64,000 bases of DNA from Rhipicephalus microplus (Eukaryota > Arthropoda > Arachnida > Ixodida > Ixodidae): positions 142,242,832-142,306,831 of the forward strand of contig NC_134710.1 in assembly GCF_043290135.1 (NCBI RefSeq), given 5' to 3'. The notes below the pieces were generated by a model. It searched no databases. It had not been told where the DNA came from and saw only the letters and a list, made by a program, of their open reading frames with translations. Below are positions 1 to 11,501 of this stretch, piece by piece. The position numbers and the translations under genes were made by a program. Each line of letters opens with the position of its first letter. The stretch's first letter is position 1.

Positions 1-223
1 TGGTGGCCTTACTTTGAGAAGGAGATGTCGTAAGCAGCCTCCTCTTCGCCTTGTGTCTTGACACGGGCACAAAGTCACTTTCATCGGAGCTCTCATCACT
101 GGCCGTAGAGTACATGAGCGTTTCCTCACTGTCGACGCCACTTGGGTGGCCAGAGCGCTTTCTTAGAATGGCCACAGACGACGCGGAACGTATGGGTGGA
201 AGTCCTGGTAATTCTACGTCCAT
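1..223 (-). CDS. Probable LINE ORF1, N-terminal part, runs off the window
   Basis: An uninterrupted minus-strand reading frame starts at the ATG at 221-223 and is still open at base 1. It begins MDVELPGLPPIRSASS, continues through a basic stretch (AILRKRSGHPSG), a Ser/Asp/Glu-rich acidic stretch (SDESSDESDFVPV) and a lysine/arginine cluster (RHKAKRRL). This low-complexity acidic-then-basic composition is what I know from the N termini of nucleic-acid-binding ORF1 proteins of tick LINEs; no structured domain is visible in the 74 residues present. Upstream (224-331) lies about 100 bp of unassigned sequence before Gypsy element A is met. The assignment rests on composition only, so a host nuclear protein is possible. 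Confidence 0.35.
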   Translation of the reverse strand, partial: MDVELPGLPPIRSASSVAILRKRSGHPSGVDSEETLMYSTASDESSDESDFVPVSRHKAKRRLLTTSPSQSKAT

Positions 224-331
224 TTCCGCAGGCAGAAGAGCGGCGTATTCCACTAGCACCAAAGAAAACGAGAAAAAATAACAGAGACTGAAACCAGCGT
301 TCCACTCAGGAAAAACTTCGTCTTCTTTCCA

Positions 332-1258
332 GATCAATGCCGACCTTTTCAAAAGGGAAACCGGGAGGCTTCACAGGTTGTAGGTGACGAACTGGACCCG
401 AGGAGGGCCGCTTGTGGCTCTGGCACTGCGTACAGCTGGCCACGTAGTTCTGAATTGTTTTTCTCATTTTCGGCCAATAGAACCGCTCTTTCGTGCGACT
501 AAGTGTTCGTGTGGTGCCTAGATGGCCAGCGGTGGGGTCATTATGCGTGAGACGCAGAACAGACGTTTGGAGGGACGCAGGAACAACCAACAGGAAGCTG
601 GCGCCCATCGTGGACAAGTTTCTCAGGTAAAAAAGACCATTGCGGACGCAGCATCGGCCTTCGCTTAATGAATTTCTCGCTCTAGGGAAGAGAGCTTTCA
701 AGCTTGGGTCATTACGCTGCTTAGCGGCGAAAGTCACGGTATCAGGAAAGCCAGACGACAGAGAAGCGATAAGGTGGTCAAAGTTATCTCCTTCACAATC
801 TGTCGATGGTAGCGGCATTCTGGAGAGGCAATCCGCATCAGCGTGTACACGGCCAGTCTTGTATGAAATGGTGAAGACATGTTCTTGCAAACGAATGGCC
901 CATCGTGCGAGGTGGCCGGATGGGTCACGAAGGTTGACCAGCCAAAACGGGGAATGGTGATCTGTGACGATAGTGAATGGGCGACCATAGATGTATGAGC
1001 GAAACCGTTGCACGGCAAAGACTACCGCTAGGCATTCCTGTTCGGTCACTGCGTAGTTGCGTTCAGGCTTGCTTAAAAACGACTTGCGTACGCCACATGT
1101 TCCTACTTGCCAGAATGCTGAATGAGAACGGCACCGATACCGATGCCACTTGCGTCTGTGTGAATTTCCGTGGGCGATGAAGGATTGAAGTGCCGAAGTA
1201 TTGGCTGCGAAGTTAACAAACACTTCAGCTTGTGAAAAACGGCATCACACTCGGAGGT
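332..1258 (-). pseudogene. Gypsy A RNase H and integrase zinc-binding domain (broken)
   Basis: Continues pol of element A in a different frame from the RT part, which stops at 1259. The first ~50 residues are scrambled by frameshifts; from about 1075 downward the RNase H sequence is clear (LSKPERNYAVTEQECLAVVF, then TDHHSPFWL and the 'DADCLSR' end of the domain). The HHCC zinc-binding domain of integrase follows (H-N-D...GHLG, then FYWPKM and CTQCQSH). The frame ends in unrelated residues after VGIDL, where the element is cut off. RNase H removes RNA from the RNA/DNA hybrid in reverse transcription and integrase inserts the cDNA; neither would be functional here. Confidence 0.8.
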
Positions 1259-3076
1259 CTACTGAAACGGGCTGTTCTTGCGTATAAGGCTCGTCAGGGG
1301 GTGAACGACATCCGCAAACTTGGGTATGAACCAGCGGAAATACGAGCAGAGCCCGATGAAGCTACGCAGTTGTTTCACGGATTTAGGACGTTTGAACGAT
1401 TCAACAGCCACTGTCTTTTGTGGGTGAGGTCTAATGCCATCTTTGTCAACGAGATGTTCTAACACCAATATTTGTCGCTCGCCAAAGTGGCACTTTTTTG
1501 AATTCAATACAAGGCCAGCTTTTTCACTGCAGCTGAGCACGAGGTCTAGGTGAGTGTTGTGCTCCTCAAACGTACGTCCAAAAATTACGACATCATCAAG
1601 GTAACACATGCATATATGCCATTTTAAACCACGCAATATAGAGTCCATAAATCTTTCGAATGTCGCAGGAGCATTACATAATTCGAATGGCATAACGTCG
1701 AACTCGCAAAGTCCGTTGGTCGTAACAAATGCCGTCTTTTCTTTGTCAGCTGCGTGCACCGGAATTTGCCAGTAACCTGATCTCAGGTCGACAGATGAAA
1801 AGTAGGACGCGGAATGCAGGCAGTCTAAAGCGTCATCGATGCGCGGCAGTTGATAGACGTCTTTCTTGGTAACAGAATTCAGTCGACGGTAGTCAACGCA
1901 AAATCTCCACGTACCATCCTTCTTCCTCACTAGAATGACGGGAGCAGCCCACGGACATGCCGACTCCTGTATTATTCCCTTTTCCAGCATCTCTTGGACT
2001 TGCTCGTTGATGATCTTGCGCTCCAATGGTGCCACTCGGTAAGGTTTCTGCCTAATGGGATGCGCCGATTCGGTGTGAATCTGATGACGTATCCGGGACG
2101 CTGGGATTAAGGGCCTTTGGCTGTATTTAGAAAAAACGAACACTTTCGATTGCTTAGACAGAATGTCGAGCAGTGTATGACGTTCGTTTTGGTCAAGTGA
2201 CTTGCTGACCATTTGTAGCCATTGAGAATCTTCTGAACCTTCTGAGCCTAGATGTTCATTTTGGTTTGTAGCATCAACAAGCGCAACCAGCGTCGTACAT
2301 GACTCGGGTCTAAATACTGCAAGTTTCAAGCCGCCTGGCCGAATTGCAGGCTCCATGGAACTGTTCATTGTCCACACACTTGCCCATCCATCAACGACTG
2401 ACACTATACAATGAGGAATGAGGATGTTCTTTTTCAGGCATGCCAAGGGAATCGGTTCGAGCGTGGCGTCAAACGTGCCACAGTTGTTGCTAGAACATGT
2501 CACGGGAACACACACAGCAGAAAATGCAGGAACTACTGTGTCCACGGAGACGAAAAAGATGCATTCCTCCGGACAGGAATTTTTCAAGAGCGCCGTTGGG
2601 AAATTACCGTGTACAGAAAGATGCCCACTTCTGCAGCCTACAGTTGCCCCACACTCACACAAGAAGTCAATACCCAAGATAACGTCATGTGTACACCGCG
2701 GAATAACCGCGAACTCTGTGCAAAACACCTTGCCACACGGTGAGACGTCCACAGTACAATATCCCGCCGAACACAACACGTCATCACTTACACCACGATA
2801 TGTCACCCCAAGGTTCAGGCAAAACATTACTTTTTGTCCTAACAGGTTGTTAAAATTTACACTCATCACCGAGACTGTCACGCCTGTATCCACAAGTGCC
2901 ATAGTAGCCACTCCATCGACAACTACGTGAACTTTGTTCTTCAACATAAACGCTGACGGGGGTATATCTGTAGACAGCACCTGTGATCTCGCGGCCTCAC
3001 CCCCACTGGCCGCACCGACTAGTTTTCCGACGGCGGTGTACGTGCGCGTCGCCGTGGCGAGGCGATCGTGGAGCAC
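1259..3076 (-). pseudogene. Gypsy A protease and reverse transcriptase
   Basis: A 605-codon open frame holding the aspartic protease and the reverse transcriptase of element A. The retropepsin active site reads LVDTGVTVSVMS, close to the front of the frame. RT motifs follow in order: QKPYRVAPLE, WAAPVILVRKKDGTWRFCVD, the FSSVDLRSGYWQIPV block, and the catalytic YLDD box (CYLDDVVIFG). The frame overlaps the end of gag by about 80 nt and lies in the +1 frame relative to it, so Gag-Pol was probably made by ribosomal frameshifting, as in many Ty3/Gypsy elements. It terminates at 1259 right before RNase H, which is read in another frame, so pol is split by mutation. The RT residues themselves look intact. 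Confidence 0.85.
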
Positions 3077-4340
3077 GGGGTGCTGGTGGTGGCGTCAAAC
3101 TTCGATCAGAGGCCGGCGATGGGTAGCGTGACCCGGTAGGTGCACGTGGTTTCCATGACGTGGAGAGCGGATGGTCGAAAGGTTGGTGAGACATGTGCCA
3201 AGACTGTCGCTGATATGGACGGTGGTCACGAAAACGTGCGATGTGACCCGGGACGCCACAGTTGTAGCATACCGGTATCGGTCGAGGGGCACGTGGCTGC
3301 TCAGAGTAACGACTCCTCTCGGAAGGCACGGGATAGTGGTGCCGCCCTTCGGGGGCACTGTAGGCAGGCGATGTTGGGTAAACAGGTGGATGAAAACTTC
3401 GTTCGTAGTTGGGAGGTGGTTGACGGGGGAATCCAGCCTTCCATGTGCCTTGATATTTATAAGCGTCTGCTGCGTTCATCAATGGTTGCCATGATGGATG
3501 AGAAACAGGAATCCGCACACGTTCTGGTTCGCTTACGTACACATCCTGAAAATTGCTGGGGCGATGATAGGTCTGCTGACATCGAAGCAGCTCTTCTCTG
3601 ACAATCTGCCGTATGGTCAAAGCAAGGTCGTTAGGCAGCACTGTTTCAACACTAGCCACAGTGGGGACGTTGGACAGGCGGCCGAATTTCGGAGAAATTC
3701 GTCGCATCTTGAGGGATCCAAAGGTACGACTGCACTTCATCACGTCGGACACGGAGCTCAAGCAGTCTTTCCCAATTAAGAAATTGTACACGTCTTTGGC
3801 TATACCCTTGAGAACGTGTCCAACCTTGTCTTCTTCAGACATCCTACCATTCACGATCTTGCACAGCTTCAATATTTCTTCAAAGTATGTCGTACATGTT
3901 TCTCCTGGAAGCTGTGCCCTCTGAGACAATGTCTGCTCCGCGCGTTTCTTCTTTGCGTCCGAATCACCAAAGCACTTCTGCACTTCTTCAACAAAACGTT
4001 CCCAAGTCGTGAACATGTCCTCGTGGTTCTCGTACCACATGAGGGCGGTGTCAGTTAACGAGAATACGACATGATTGAGTTGTTAGTTCGAGTCCCAGCC
4101 ATTGCTTCTGCTCACCCGCTTGTAGTTCTTGAGCCACACGTCGACGTCTTCTCCTGAGGTCCCGCCGAAATTTCGTGGCACTCTGTAGTACAGCACAGAA
4201 CCCATCGAAGTTGGCCTCGAAGCGTTGGATGGCTGCTCGTGGGCCATTACGATCGGCGAAGGTGGAAGTCCAGCGAGGCGGCGGCTGCGACGAAGTCCTG
4301 GTAGTGAAGTTCCCGTCTTTGGGTTCGTCCTACCCAGCAC
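2997..4340 (-). pseudogene. Gypsy A gag, with one in-frame stop
   Basis: Gag of element A, the structural protein that assembles the virus-like particle and binds the RNA. It starts near 4340 (or at the internal Met MAHEQPSN), contains the Gypsy gag signature VDVWLKNYKRVSRSNGW, then a TAA stop at 4083-4085, after which the same frame continues with VVFSLTDTALMWYEN and the capsid-like region LPGETCTTYFEEILKLCK. Near the C terminus is a zinc knuckle CYNCGVPGHIARFR whose final Cys is replaced by Arg, so metal binding is probably impaired. The stop and the knuckle change both indicate decay. Overlaps pol at its 3' end. Confidence 0.8.
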
Positions 4341-4349
4341 CTTCCACCA
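4333..4349 (-). promoter_or_regulatory. Primer binding site of Gypsy A (tRNA-Ala type)
   Basis: Read on the minus strand this is TGGTGGAAGGTGCTGGG. It closely matches the complement of the 3' end of animal tRNA-Ala, including the CCA tail, and it sits directly upstream of gag where first-strand cDNA priming occurs. Gypsy B has nearly the same site. Confidence 0.55.
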
Positions 4350-4352
4350 AAT

Positions 4353-4539
4353 CGTTACACAAGGTAAGGTAACTTAATGGGGGTTTTTAATGGGCCCCGA
4401 GTCCGCGATCACAGCATAATGATGATGATCTCCACCGCCATGGCTCGTACCCACTTAGAGGGGATCGCAGTGGAGACAACGTCGTCTTCATTCTCTACCC
4501 ACGCTTCCCTTGTTTTTTTCTGGTAGTGATACTTCTTAT

Positions 4540-4622
<83 letters not shown>

Positions 4623-5792
4623 GAGAGGGAGAGAGATTGTGTGTGTGTATGTGTGCGTGCATGCTAGCGTGCACATGCGTTTTAAAACAACACAGTTGCT
4701 ACCAAAAATTATACTTAGCACCAAAGGCAACGACAAACGATGACATTTCCTTTTAGGCAGGTATATTAGTGCGGGGGCAAATACTGCTACGTAACCAACA
4801 GTTCCGTCCAACGATTTTCTCCAGTTGAAGCTGCGTTCAATTTATCAGGAATCCGTTCGAGGCAAAATGCGAAACGCATTGAGGATTCGACACAACACGA
4901 CAAAACGAAACTAAAGAAAGAGTTGACACAGGTGACGACTAATCACCATTCATGTAGGTTACTGAAACCCAGCAGATAATGAAGACAGGGAAGGCATAGC
5001 TAGGAGGCACTGATTGTATTCTTCTAGGTGCATTGTGGTAATTGTGATATGGACAAAATGACAACTGGTCAATGGCAGAGATCGCACCTGTGACCTTTTC
5101 ACGGTGGCAGGTTTGTTTCCTGCCGGCGTCAAGTTTCCTTTTAGACCACTTCCCTTTCTTCACGTGCGTGCTTATTTCTTCCTTTCTTCATTCATTCATA
5201 TAGTTAGTGATTGTTAATTTTTATCCGTTAATTGCACATGTGAACCCACAGCCCCACAAACAGAAGCTTCAATATAAATGTAAGAGATGCTTTGGGATAC
5301 ATTAGTGGAGCATGTTGAGCGTAATAACAAATCGAGCAATTGATGAAGTTTATGAGTAAAATAATGCTCGGTAACGAGAAAGTTAGAAGGCAAACTTTTT
5401 TGCTTGTTTTGTTACATCAAACAAATTGAATACGCATGCTTAGTCTTTAAGTGCGCCAAGAAGGAGAATTCATTGAGTAGATGGGTCAAATATGTAGAAA
5501 ATAATAACTAACCTCAGAGGTGCATACTATATGCTCATTATTCAATATAAACAGCTATTGCTTCATGTACTGATACAAGTGAATTTTGATGCAATATAAT
5601 AGCGGTGTCCATGTCCACCTTGCACAAGTGGCATTTGAAGGAGACTTGAGTATTATGTAATAAGGTTTGTAGAATGCGCACACAAGACTAATAAAATGAG
5701 CGCACATATCCTGCACTCTTAACTTAAACGCGAAGCCCACTGAGGTTGAGCACAAATGCGTGCCGTCCCGTCAGCCCGTCGAGCCGGCTCAC
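4353..5792. other. No recognisable gene; possible Gypsy A LTR, (TA)n, unique sequence
   Basis: From 4353 to about 4530 is where the 5' LTR of element A should lie, but with no second copy it cannot be delimited. After the (TA)n tract the sequence is AT-rich with only short chance ORFs. I see no exon-like frame that would continue the calcium-sensor gene, whose next exon must lie beyond the left edge of the window or be unrecognised here. Confidence 0.5.
4541..4619. repeat. (TA)n microsatellite
   Basis: About 39 uninterrupted TA dinucleotides, followed by a short GA/GT-rich stretch. The Tyr-Ile repeat ORFs seen on both strands here are artefacts of the repeat. Confidence 0.98.
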
Positions 5793-6034
5793 CCAATTCG
5801 TCGCTTGTCCATGGCGTTAAATATGATGTCCATGAAGCAGTCCGGGTAGCCGTCGGGAAACATGGTTCTGAATGCGACCTTCATTTCTTCCCGCGTGAAG
5901 TATGCCCGTGGAAAGTCCTTGATAAACTCGCGGTGCCATCGCCGCAGGATGCTCGGATTTAGTCCCGTGCACTCCACCAGCTCAACCAGTTCGTCGCCGT
6001 GGAGGGGCCGAGAACGGGATTTTGTGAGCCCCAT
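5793..6034 (-). CDS. First coding exon of a neuronal-calcium-sensor-like EF-hand protein
   Basis: Minus-strand frame of 80 codons plus 2 nt. The ATG at 6032-6034 gives MGLTKSRSRPL, a Gly-2/Ser-6 arrangement typical of N-myristoylated neuronal calcium sensors (frequenin, neurocalcin, recoverin). It is followed by DELVELVECTGL and FIKDFPRAYFTREEMKVAF, which align with EF-hand 1, then MFPDGYPDCFMDIIFNAMDK, matching the lead-in to EF-hand 2. The exon ends at 5793 before a good donor (GG^GTGAGC), phase 2, so the gene continues to the left; no further exon is seen in the window. In the family such proteins bind calcium, move to membranes and regulate channels or kinases. The EF-1 loop lacks the usual acidic ligands (also normal in the family), and the EF-2 loop starts DKRRIG, unlike the expected DxNxDG, so calcium binding at site 2 is doubtful. 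A Kv-channel-interacting protein is an alternative. Confidence 0.6.
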
Positions 6035-9000
6035 GGCTCGGCGGCGTGCCACCGAAGCACCACGCCAGGCCGCCGCCACAAATTATGGTGATGCTGATGG
6101 CGGTGGTGCATAGCACGCAGCACAAAGAAACATATGCTGACAAAAGAAGTAGACGTAGTTTGTCGGTGTTATTTTGCTCCGTGAACGATAAATATAATTC
6201 AAATGTACAATTCGCCCGTCCTTATTCTGTATACCCAAGTATAATTGCAAACCCAATGCCAAGCATTGGTGAGAACTCAGCGATGCCTACAGAAGGCATT
6301 TTTGCAGTGTGAAGGCGCCGGTAATAATTTTGCGGAATTTGCTCGCATCAGAAACTATTTTTGCTGAACAGGGGTGGCGCCTAGATTTCTTTACTGCGGG
6401 AGGGGACACCCACGACAAGCGAAATTGTTCAGGGAGGCAGGGAGGCTGGGAACGTATGCGCTTTGTTTTGACCAAGTGCCCCCCTTTTGGTCGAATTATT
6501 CCTTACCGTAGGAGGGCGGGTGCTTGCTGAAAATTTCACGGCATGGTTGCTTTTGGGGAGGGAGGGGGGCAAAGAGGAAGCAGGCGGAAATTTCGAAGAA
6601 GCTGTAACCCCGCCCCACGCCGCTCCCCCTATACACTCTACTGGCACCGCCCCTGCTGCTAAACTTGAGAACTAGGGCCAACTGACGACTAAACATTGAC
6701 GGGTACCACCTTATTGTGATAGAAACGTCATGCCAAATGAAAGAAGAGGCGCCCTCGTAGTACCTTACGTAGCGGATGTAAGTGAAGTAAAATGTCATTT
6801 TCCTCATGTGTGGCGAGTTCAATAGAGTGAAACATTTAGCTAGCCAAAGTTGAAGATAAAAGAAAGTGAGGCTGGTCACGCTGGAGATAGTATTCGCGAG
6901 GTTACAGGGAAGCGTCTAAATGAGCCTAAATTATTCGGAATAAGTAGGCCTCAGTGGTCTTCATTTACCTATGGCGCCACCAAGAATCACTACGGCAACT
7001 CGATGGCAATTAGCAACAACGATAGTACAACGCTACGTTTGCAACAAATTTCGGCCACCAGTCTCAAGCAAAACTATTCTCATTCTGATCTAGCATAATG
7101 ACGGCTCTGGTCTGGTCTAAACGTAATTTGATATGTGGGGTTTAATGTGTGGTCTAAACATGAAGGGGGAACAAAAGAAAAAACAAGGATGCCAACCTTT
7201 TCCGAAGCTGCCACCTCCTACCGTTAATGTCACAACTCCCACTGTGCTCCTGTTTCATTGAGTTTATTTGCTGGGTTCCAGAAAAAAAAACTTTTTTTGA
7301 TCTCTGCTTCGTAGGAATCGTTATACCACGAAAGTAAAACCTGCCCCTACAAAGGTAAAAATGAATGCTTACTGTACATTGATATAGGAGTATTTGTACC
7401 ATGTATATTGGCGTTTCGAAGCTATGGCCACCGTCCGCTGACAAAAAACAAAAGGGAGCTGCGTTGCTCACGCTATAGCATTCTAAGTTCGTTAACATTA
7501 GCCGTAAGGGGCACGCAGCACGCAGACACCCACACGCGCCCCCCGTGGAAACCAGCCACGACACGCCTACTCATGCAGGGAGAAAGGTATGTGCATATCA
7601 TTCCATTTTGACAAACCCTGTCTCAATATTGCTTTTTTTAGTGACTACGCTTTGCGTTCTGGCACTGCAGGGCTGCAGTCAGAGTGGAAAACTGGACTTT
7701 ACAGTGCCTATAGCACATTCTAACGTTTATTCACCCTACGTTGAAGCTTGGAGGTACAGTTACGTACCGACGAGAAACATATCTGATCAATGGTTAAACA
7801 AACCATTGCAATAGCCCTAGACGTCGCTTCCGTTATCCTTTATTATAGCAGCTTTACAGTCAGTGAAGTCGTGGATCAGTGATGGGGCGTATTGTGGGAT
7901 GTTTGCAAGGACGAAGTAGTGGGCAGTTGGCAATGGTGGAACTGTATGCGGTGACGTACATACATACAAGGGATAGACTGACCCACGCCTTTAGGAGCGT
8001 GGCCCCTATAAACTGACTGCTCGCGCTGCACAACCATTTACTGACCACCCTGTATATGTAGGCACTAGATCACGCGTTCGGAATTGACTCGAGAGAGTCT
8101 TTACTTGGCTTTCGCTTGACGAGCGTTAGCATCGCCGCTAGTGTAAGCATTAGTGCCCGCTGATTCGCATCTACTCATGGTTCCCTTTAGCGGGAGATGG
8201 TCTTTTTTCGTACTGGATTGAGGACGCAGCTCACATGGGGACGATGATTGTCGTCTGTACCTTAACGAATGTTTTTCATTCTCTCTCTGACCTGGCCATG
8301 CAGAAGCAGTGTTCAACAGTTTTGACTATGCACAGAGCGCTAGTGGCAGAAATTCAATAGAAGCTGATCAGTGTAGTTTTACAATGTATCAATTCGGTGC
8401 ATAGTCTAGCAACTAAGCTGGAGGCATAGATTCGCCGCTGCAGCCAGTGCAGTTGGCTGGTAAAATAGTGTGAAGGGTGAACTCGAATGAGATCAAACAT
8501 TAATGTAGATGTAATTGATGTAGAAAACATTCTATTACTTAGCCTAGGTAAACGTCAAACTGTAGTCGACCAGTGAGTCACCAAAACAAATCTCAATAAA
8601 CCAATTTGATAACATACAACACACAGAAGAAACAGTAGCAATAGAAACAACTCAGACGGATTGATAACATCAAATAAAATATGGCATTGCATGATGTTAA
8701 AAGGCACCAAAAATACTTAGTCAGACATGTAAACTTGTGCAGATGAACACATGTACTTTTTTCCCAGTTTTATTTTCGACTTAGGAAGCTATCAGCAATC
8801 CCATTATCGTAATTCTACTCATATCACATTGAAAAAAAAAAGTATTAAAATACACGTTTTAGGCTGGGGTGGTTCCAAGGATGGGAATAAGTCTTAAAGA
8901 AACAAATCCTATATTCGCATGGCACCTTGCGCATGCGGAGCCCGAGTGGAGGGAAAAGGTCGTCTGGCTTGCTCGGGAAATAAGCATCTGAGCAACGGTC

Positions 9001-9342
9001 ACAACCATCGAGGAATCCCTTACTCCACGCGACATCCTTAATGAAAAATGAGAATGACAAAAATACAGGCATTCTCGTCTGAATATTACCGGACCACAGG
9101 CGCGACATTAACGTTGAGTACGTACGAACACGTGCCCTCACAAAGAACACACCTCATGAGCGCAGCAGCTTGTTATGTGAAGAACGGCCAGCTCTCGACC
9201 ACACAGGAATACCAATCGCGGCCCTAAAACATCCATTCTTCTCTTTTGGGGACATGATCTCGAACAAGGCAATGAACGACTTGGCTTGCTAGCAAGTATC
9301 AAGACAGCCAGCTGCCTCTGCTCGACACAGCTCAGTGAGCGG
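6035..9342. other. No recognisable gene
   Basis: About 3.3 kb upstream of the calcium-sensor exon. It would contain that gene's promoter and 5' UTR exons, but I cannot place them. Only short ORFs without family resemblance are present. The region 6360-6670 is rich in purine and pyrimidine runs and looks like an old, unclassified repeat. Confidence 0.5.
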
Positions 9343-9355
9343 CAAAGGTCCGGGG

Positions 9356-9596
9356 CCCCGCCGCGCTGGTCTAGTGGATAAGGTACTCGGCTGCTGACCC
9401 GCAGGTCGCGGATTCGAATCCCGGCTGGGGCGGCTGCATTTCCGATGGAGGCGGAAATAATGTAGGCCTGTGTGCTCAGATTTGGGGGCACGTTAAAGAA
9501 CCCCAGGTGTTCTAAATTTCCGGAGCCCTCCACTAGGGCGTCTCGCATAATCATATGGTGGTTTTGGGACGTTAAACCCCACATATCAATCAATAT
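9356..9596 (+). mobile_element. tRNA-derived SINE (Ruka-like), copy 1
   Basis: A ~240-bp SINE with a tRNA-like head: an A-box region (TGGTCTAGTGGATAAGG) and a B-box (GATTCGAATCCC), then the shared tail body ending in GTTAAACCCCACATATCAAT. A 13-bp duplication CAAAGGTCCGGGG flanks it at 9343-9355 and 9597-9609, the mark of target-primed insertion. Two more copies occur at 11244 and 25780. The resemblance to the tick SINE Ruka is from memory of that family. Confidence 0.85.
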
Positions 9597-9609
9597 CAAA
9601 GGTCCGGGG

Positions 9610-11230
9610 AGCACTAGACTGAGGGCCCCAGCCACTTGCCCAGAAACCCTGTAGTCAACACAAAAGTTTTTCATAATCATCATCATTGTTCTTAATTTCA
9701 TTTTCAAGGTTGTGTCTCAACGAATGGCGCAGTCATGCCTGAGGCTATTTTTCCGTGTCCTGGTACATTAGCATGACTCTGGATTTACTACCATGAAATC
9801 ATGGTAAAATTGAAAGCTTGCTCACTAGTAGGGCGTTCATTGAAAAATATTTTCTTGCCAAGCAACTAATTTGTAAAGGAATGTTAAAAACTGGGGTATA
9901 ATTATTTACACTCAGTGTAGGTGATATTTCGCGAACTCTACACTGCAGAGTTCGTGAGATAGTCGATTTTTGCACATTTTCTGCGCCACCGCCTCGACAG
10001 TTCCACTAGATAAAGAACTTATTTCAACACAATAGAAATACATATTCACTTCCCGCTATACCGCTGCTACTCTCATTGCCTTGCTTTAAGTCTTCTACGA
10101 TTTTAAAATAGTCCTCTCACTCGCGCAAGCACTAGCATACTTAAAAGACACCAAAGAGCAAAACAATTTTTGGCGCATTAGTAAAGTACAATGTGACGAT
10201 CCCGAGAACACCACTCCTACCGCGACACGACACCTGGTAAGCGATAAAACGCACGAAAAGAAACTGCGGTTGGAGAAGCCACCTTGAGATTCCCGCACTA
10301 AACACTGTCATGAAACAATATTTGAGGGCGTCCACTGGGTCCTACGTAGCTTCCAATTTCTAAATTGACGCACATTGTAATGTGTGAGTACACTTAGCAT
10401 ACAAAGTGTAAAAAAATTTAATTCAGCCAATGTCGCCAAAATTGGAAAATTACCTTGTAAAATTTCTTACGTCACGTGCGGAGATTACGGCGCCAAATTG
10501 AAAAGTGAAACTTCAACACTGATTTTCTCCGCTATTAATGAACTTATGACAGGGAAGGTGATCACATTAGAGTTCTCAGATTGCACTTTATTCGTCTAAA
10601 AAATTGTTTCTCTTTGTCCCTTACATTGTACCACTGTAACAGAGGTATTATTGTCATTAGGTTCAAATTCCATGCTTTGCAACAAATGCCATCTGATCTG
10701 TGGTGGTGCAACAAAATAAAAAAAAGTAATGCTATTTGTTTATGATACTAGTGTCGATAATTCAGAAAAAAATTGTCGGAAAAGCTGAGTAAAAAAAGTA
10801 CGATTGTAACAAAGTGAAATTATTTAGAAGACAAGCGGGAAGTCACTTCACTAAATAAACATGCATATAAATTTTGTATTGCAGAATATATGGCCACGAT
10901 AAGCCAAGGAGTCACTTAGCCTCTAGTAACAGCCGATGGAATAAACAACACTGTTATAGTAGAAGAAGCACAAGCAACACGGCTAACATGGCAGTAATAA
11001 AACGCACACCACACTTTTTGAGTGGAAGCGCGTGTGATTGAGTGGTCCGAGGGATTTCCATGTTGCGCGAACTTCACTTACAGTATGACGAGTTTGCAAC
11101 TATAGCCCAATAATATGACACGAAAGAACCACAGCCGCTGAATAATAACGCCAGGCTGCTGCAAGTAATGCATTTAGTTGCTTTGTACTCGACGTTCCGA
11201 GAAATGTACATAAGTCAGAAGAGATTTGAC
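9610..11230. other. No recognisable gene
   Basis: AT-rich unique-looking sequence between two SINE copies. The longest frames are below 75 codons and match nothing I recognise. Confidence 0.5.
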
Positions 11231-11243
11231 AGGGAAATAAAAC

Positions 11244-11488
11244 AATATGCCCCGCCACGGTGGTCTAGCGGTTAAAGTACTCGGCTGCTGACCCGCAGGT
11301 CGCGGGATCAAATTCCGGCTGTGGCGGCTGCATTTCCGATGGAGGCGGAAATGTTGTAGGCACGTGTTCTCAGATTTGGGTGCACGTTAAAGAACCCCAG
11401 GTGGTCAAAATTTCCGGAGCTCTCCACTACGGCGTCTCTCATAATCATTTGGTGGTTTTGGGACGTTAAACCCCACAAATCAATCGTT
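11244..11488 (+). mobile_element. tRNA-derived SINE (Ruka-like), copy 2
   Basis: Same family and orientation as the copy at 9356, with the tRNA-like head at 11249 onward and the same 3' tail. A 13-bp duplication AGGGAAATAAAAC lies at 11231-11243 and 11489-11501. The B-box is slightly altered (GATCAAATTCC). Confidence 0.85.
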
Positions 11489-11501
11489 AGGGAAATAAAA
11501 C

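Larger units (their letters stand above)
332..4352 (-). mobile_element. Ty3/Gypsy LTR retrotransposon A, 3'-truncated
   Basis: Minus-strand Gypsy element read from right to left as PBS, gag, protease, reverse transcriptase, RNase H and the zinc-binding part of integrase. It stops abruptly at about 332, just after the residues that open the integrase core (FEKVGIDL), so the catalytic core, C terminus and 3' LTR are missing. Because only one end remains, the LTR cannot be proven by comparison; the sequence to the right of 4352 up to the (TA)n tract is the expected place for the 5' LTR. The coding region is broken by a stop in gag and by frameshifts around RNase H, so it is a dead copy. Confidence 0.85.

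Noticed and set aside
4510..4811. ORFs of repeated Tyr-Ile on both strands
   Set aside because: Products of the (TA)n tract.
8845..9150. Minus-strand ORF of 101 codons as a host exon
   Set aside because: No family resemblance and no convincing splice sites; composition is like the flanking non-coding DNA.
9356..9430. Functional tRNA gene
   Set aside because: A- and B-boxes are present, but the unit is a dispersed ~240-bp SINE with target duplications and no complete cloverleaf.
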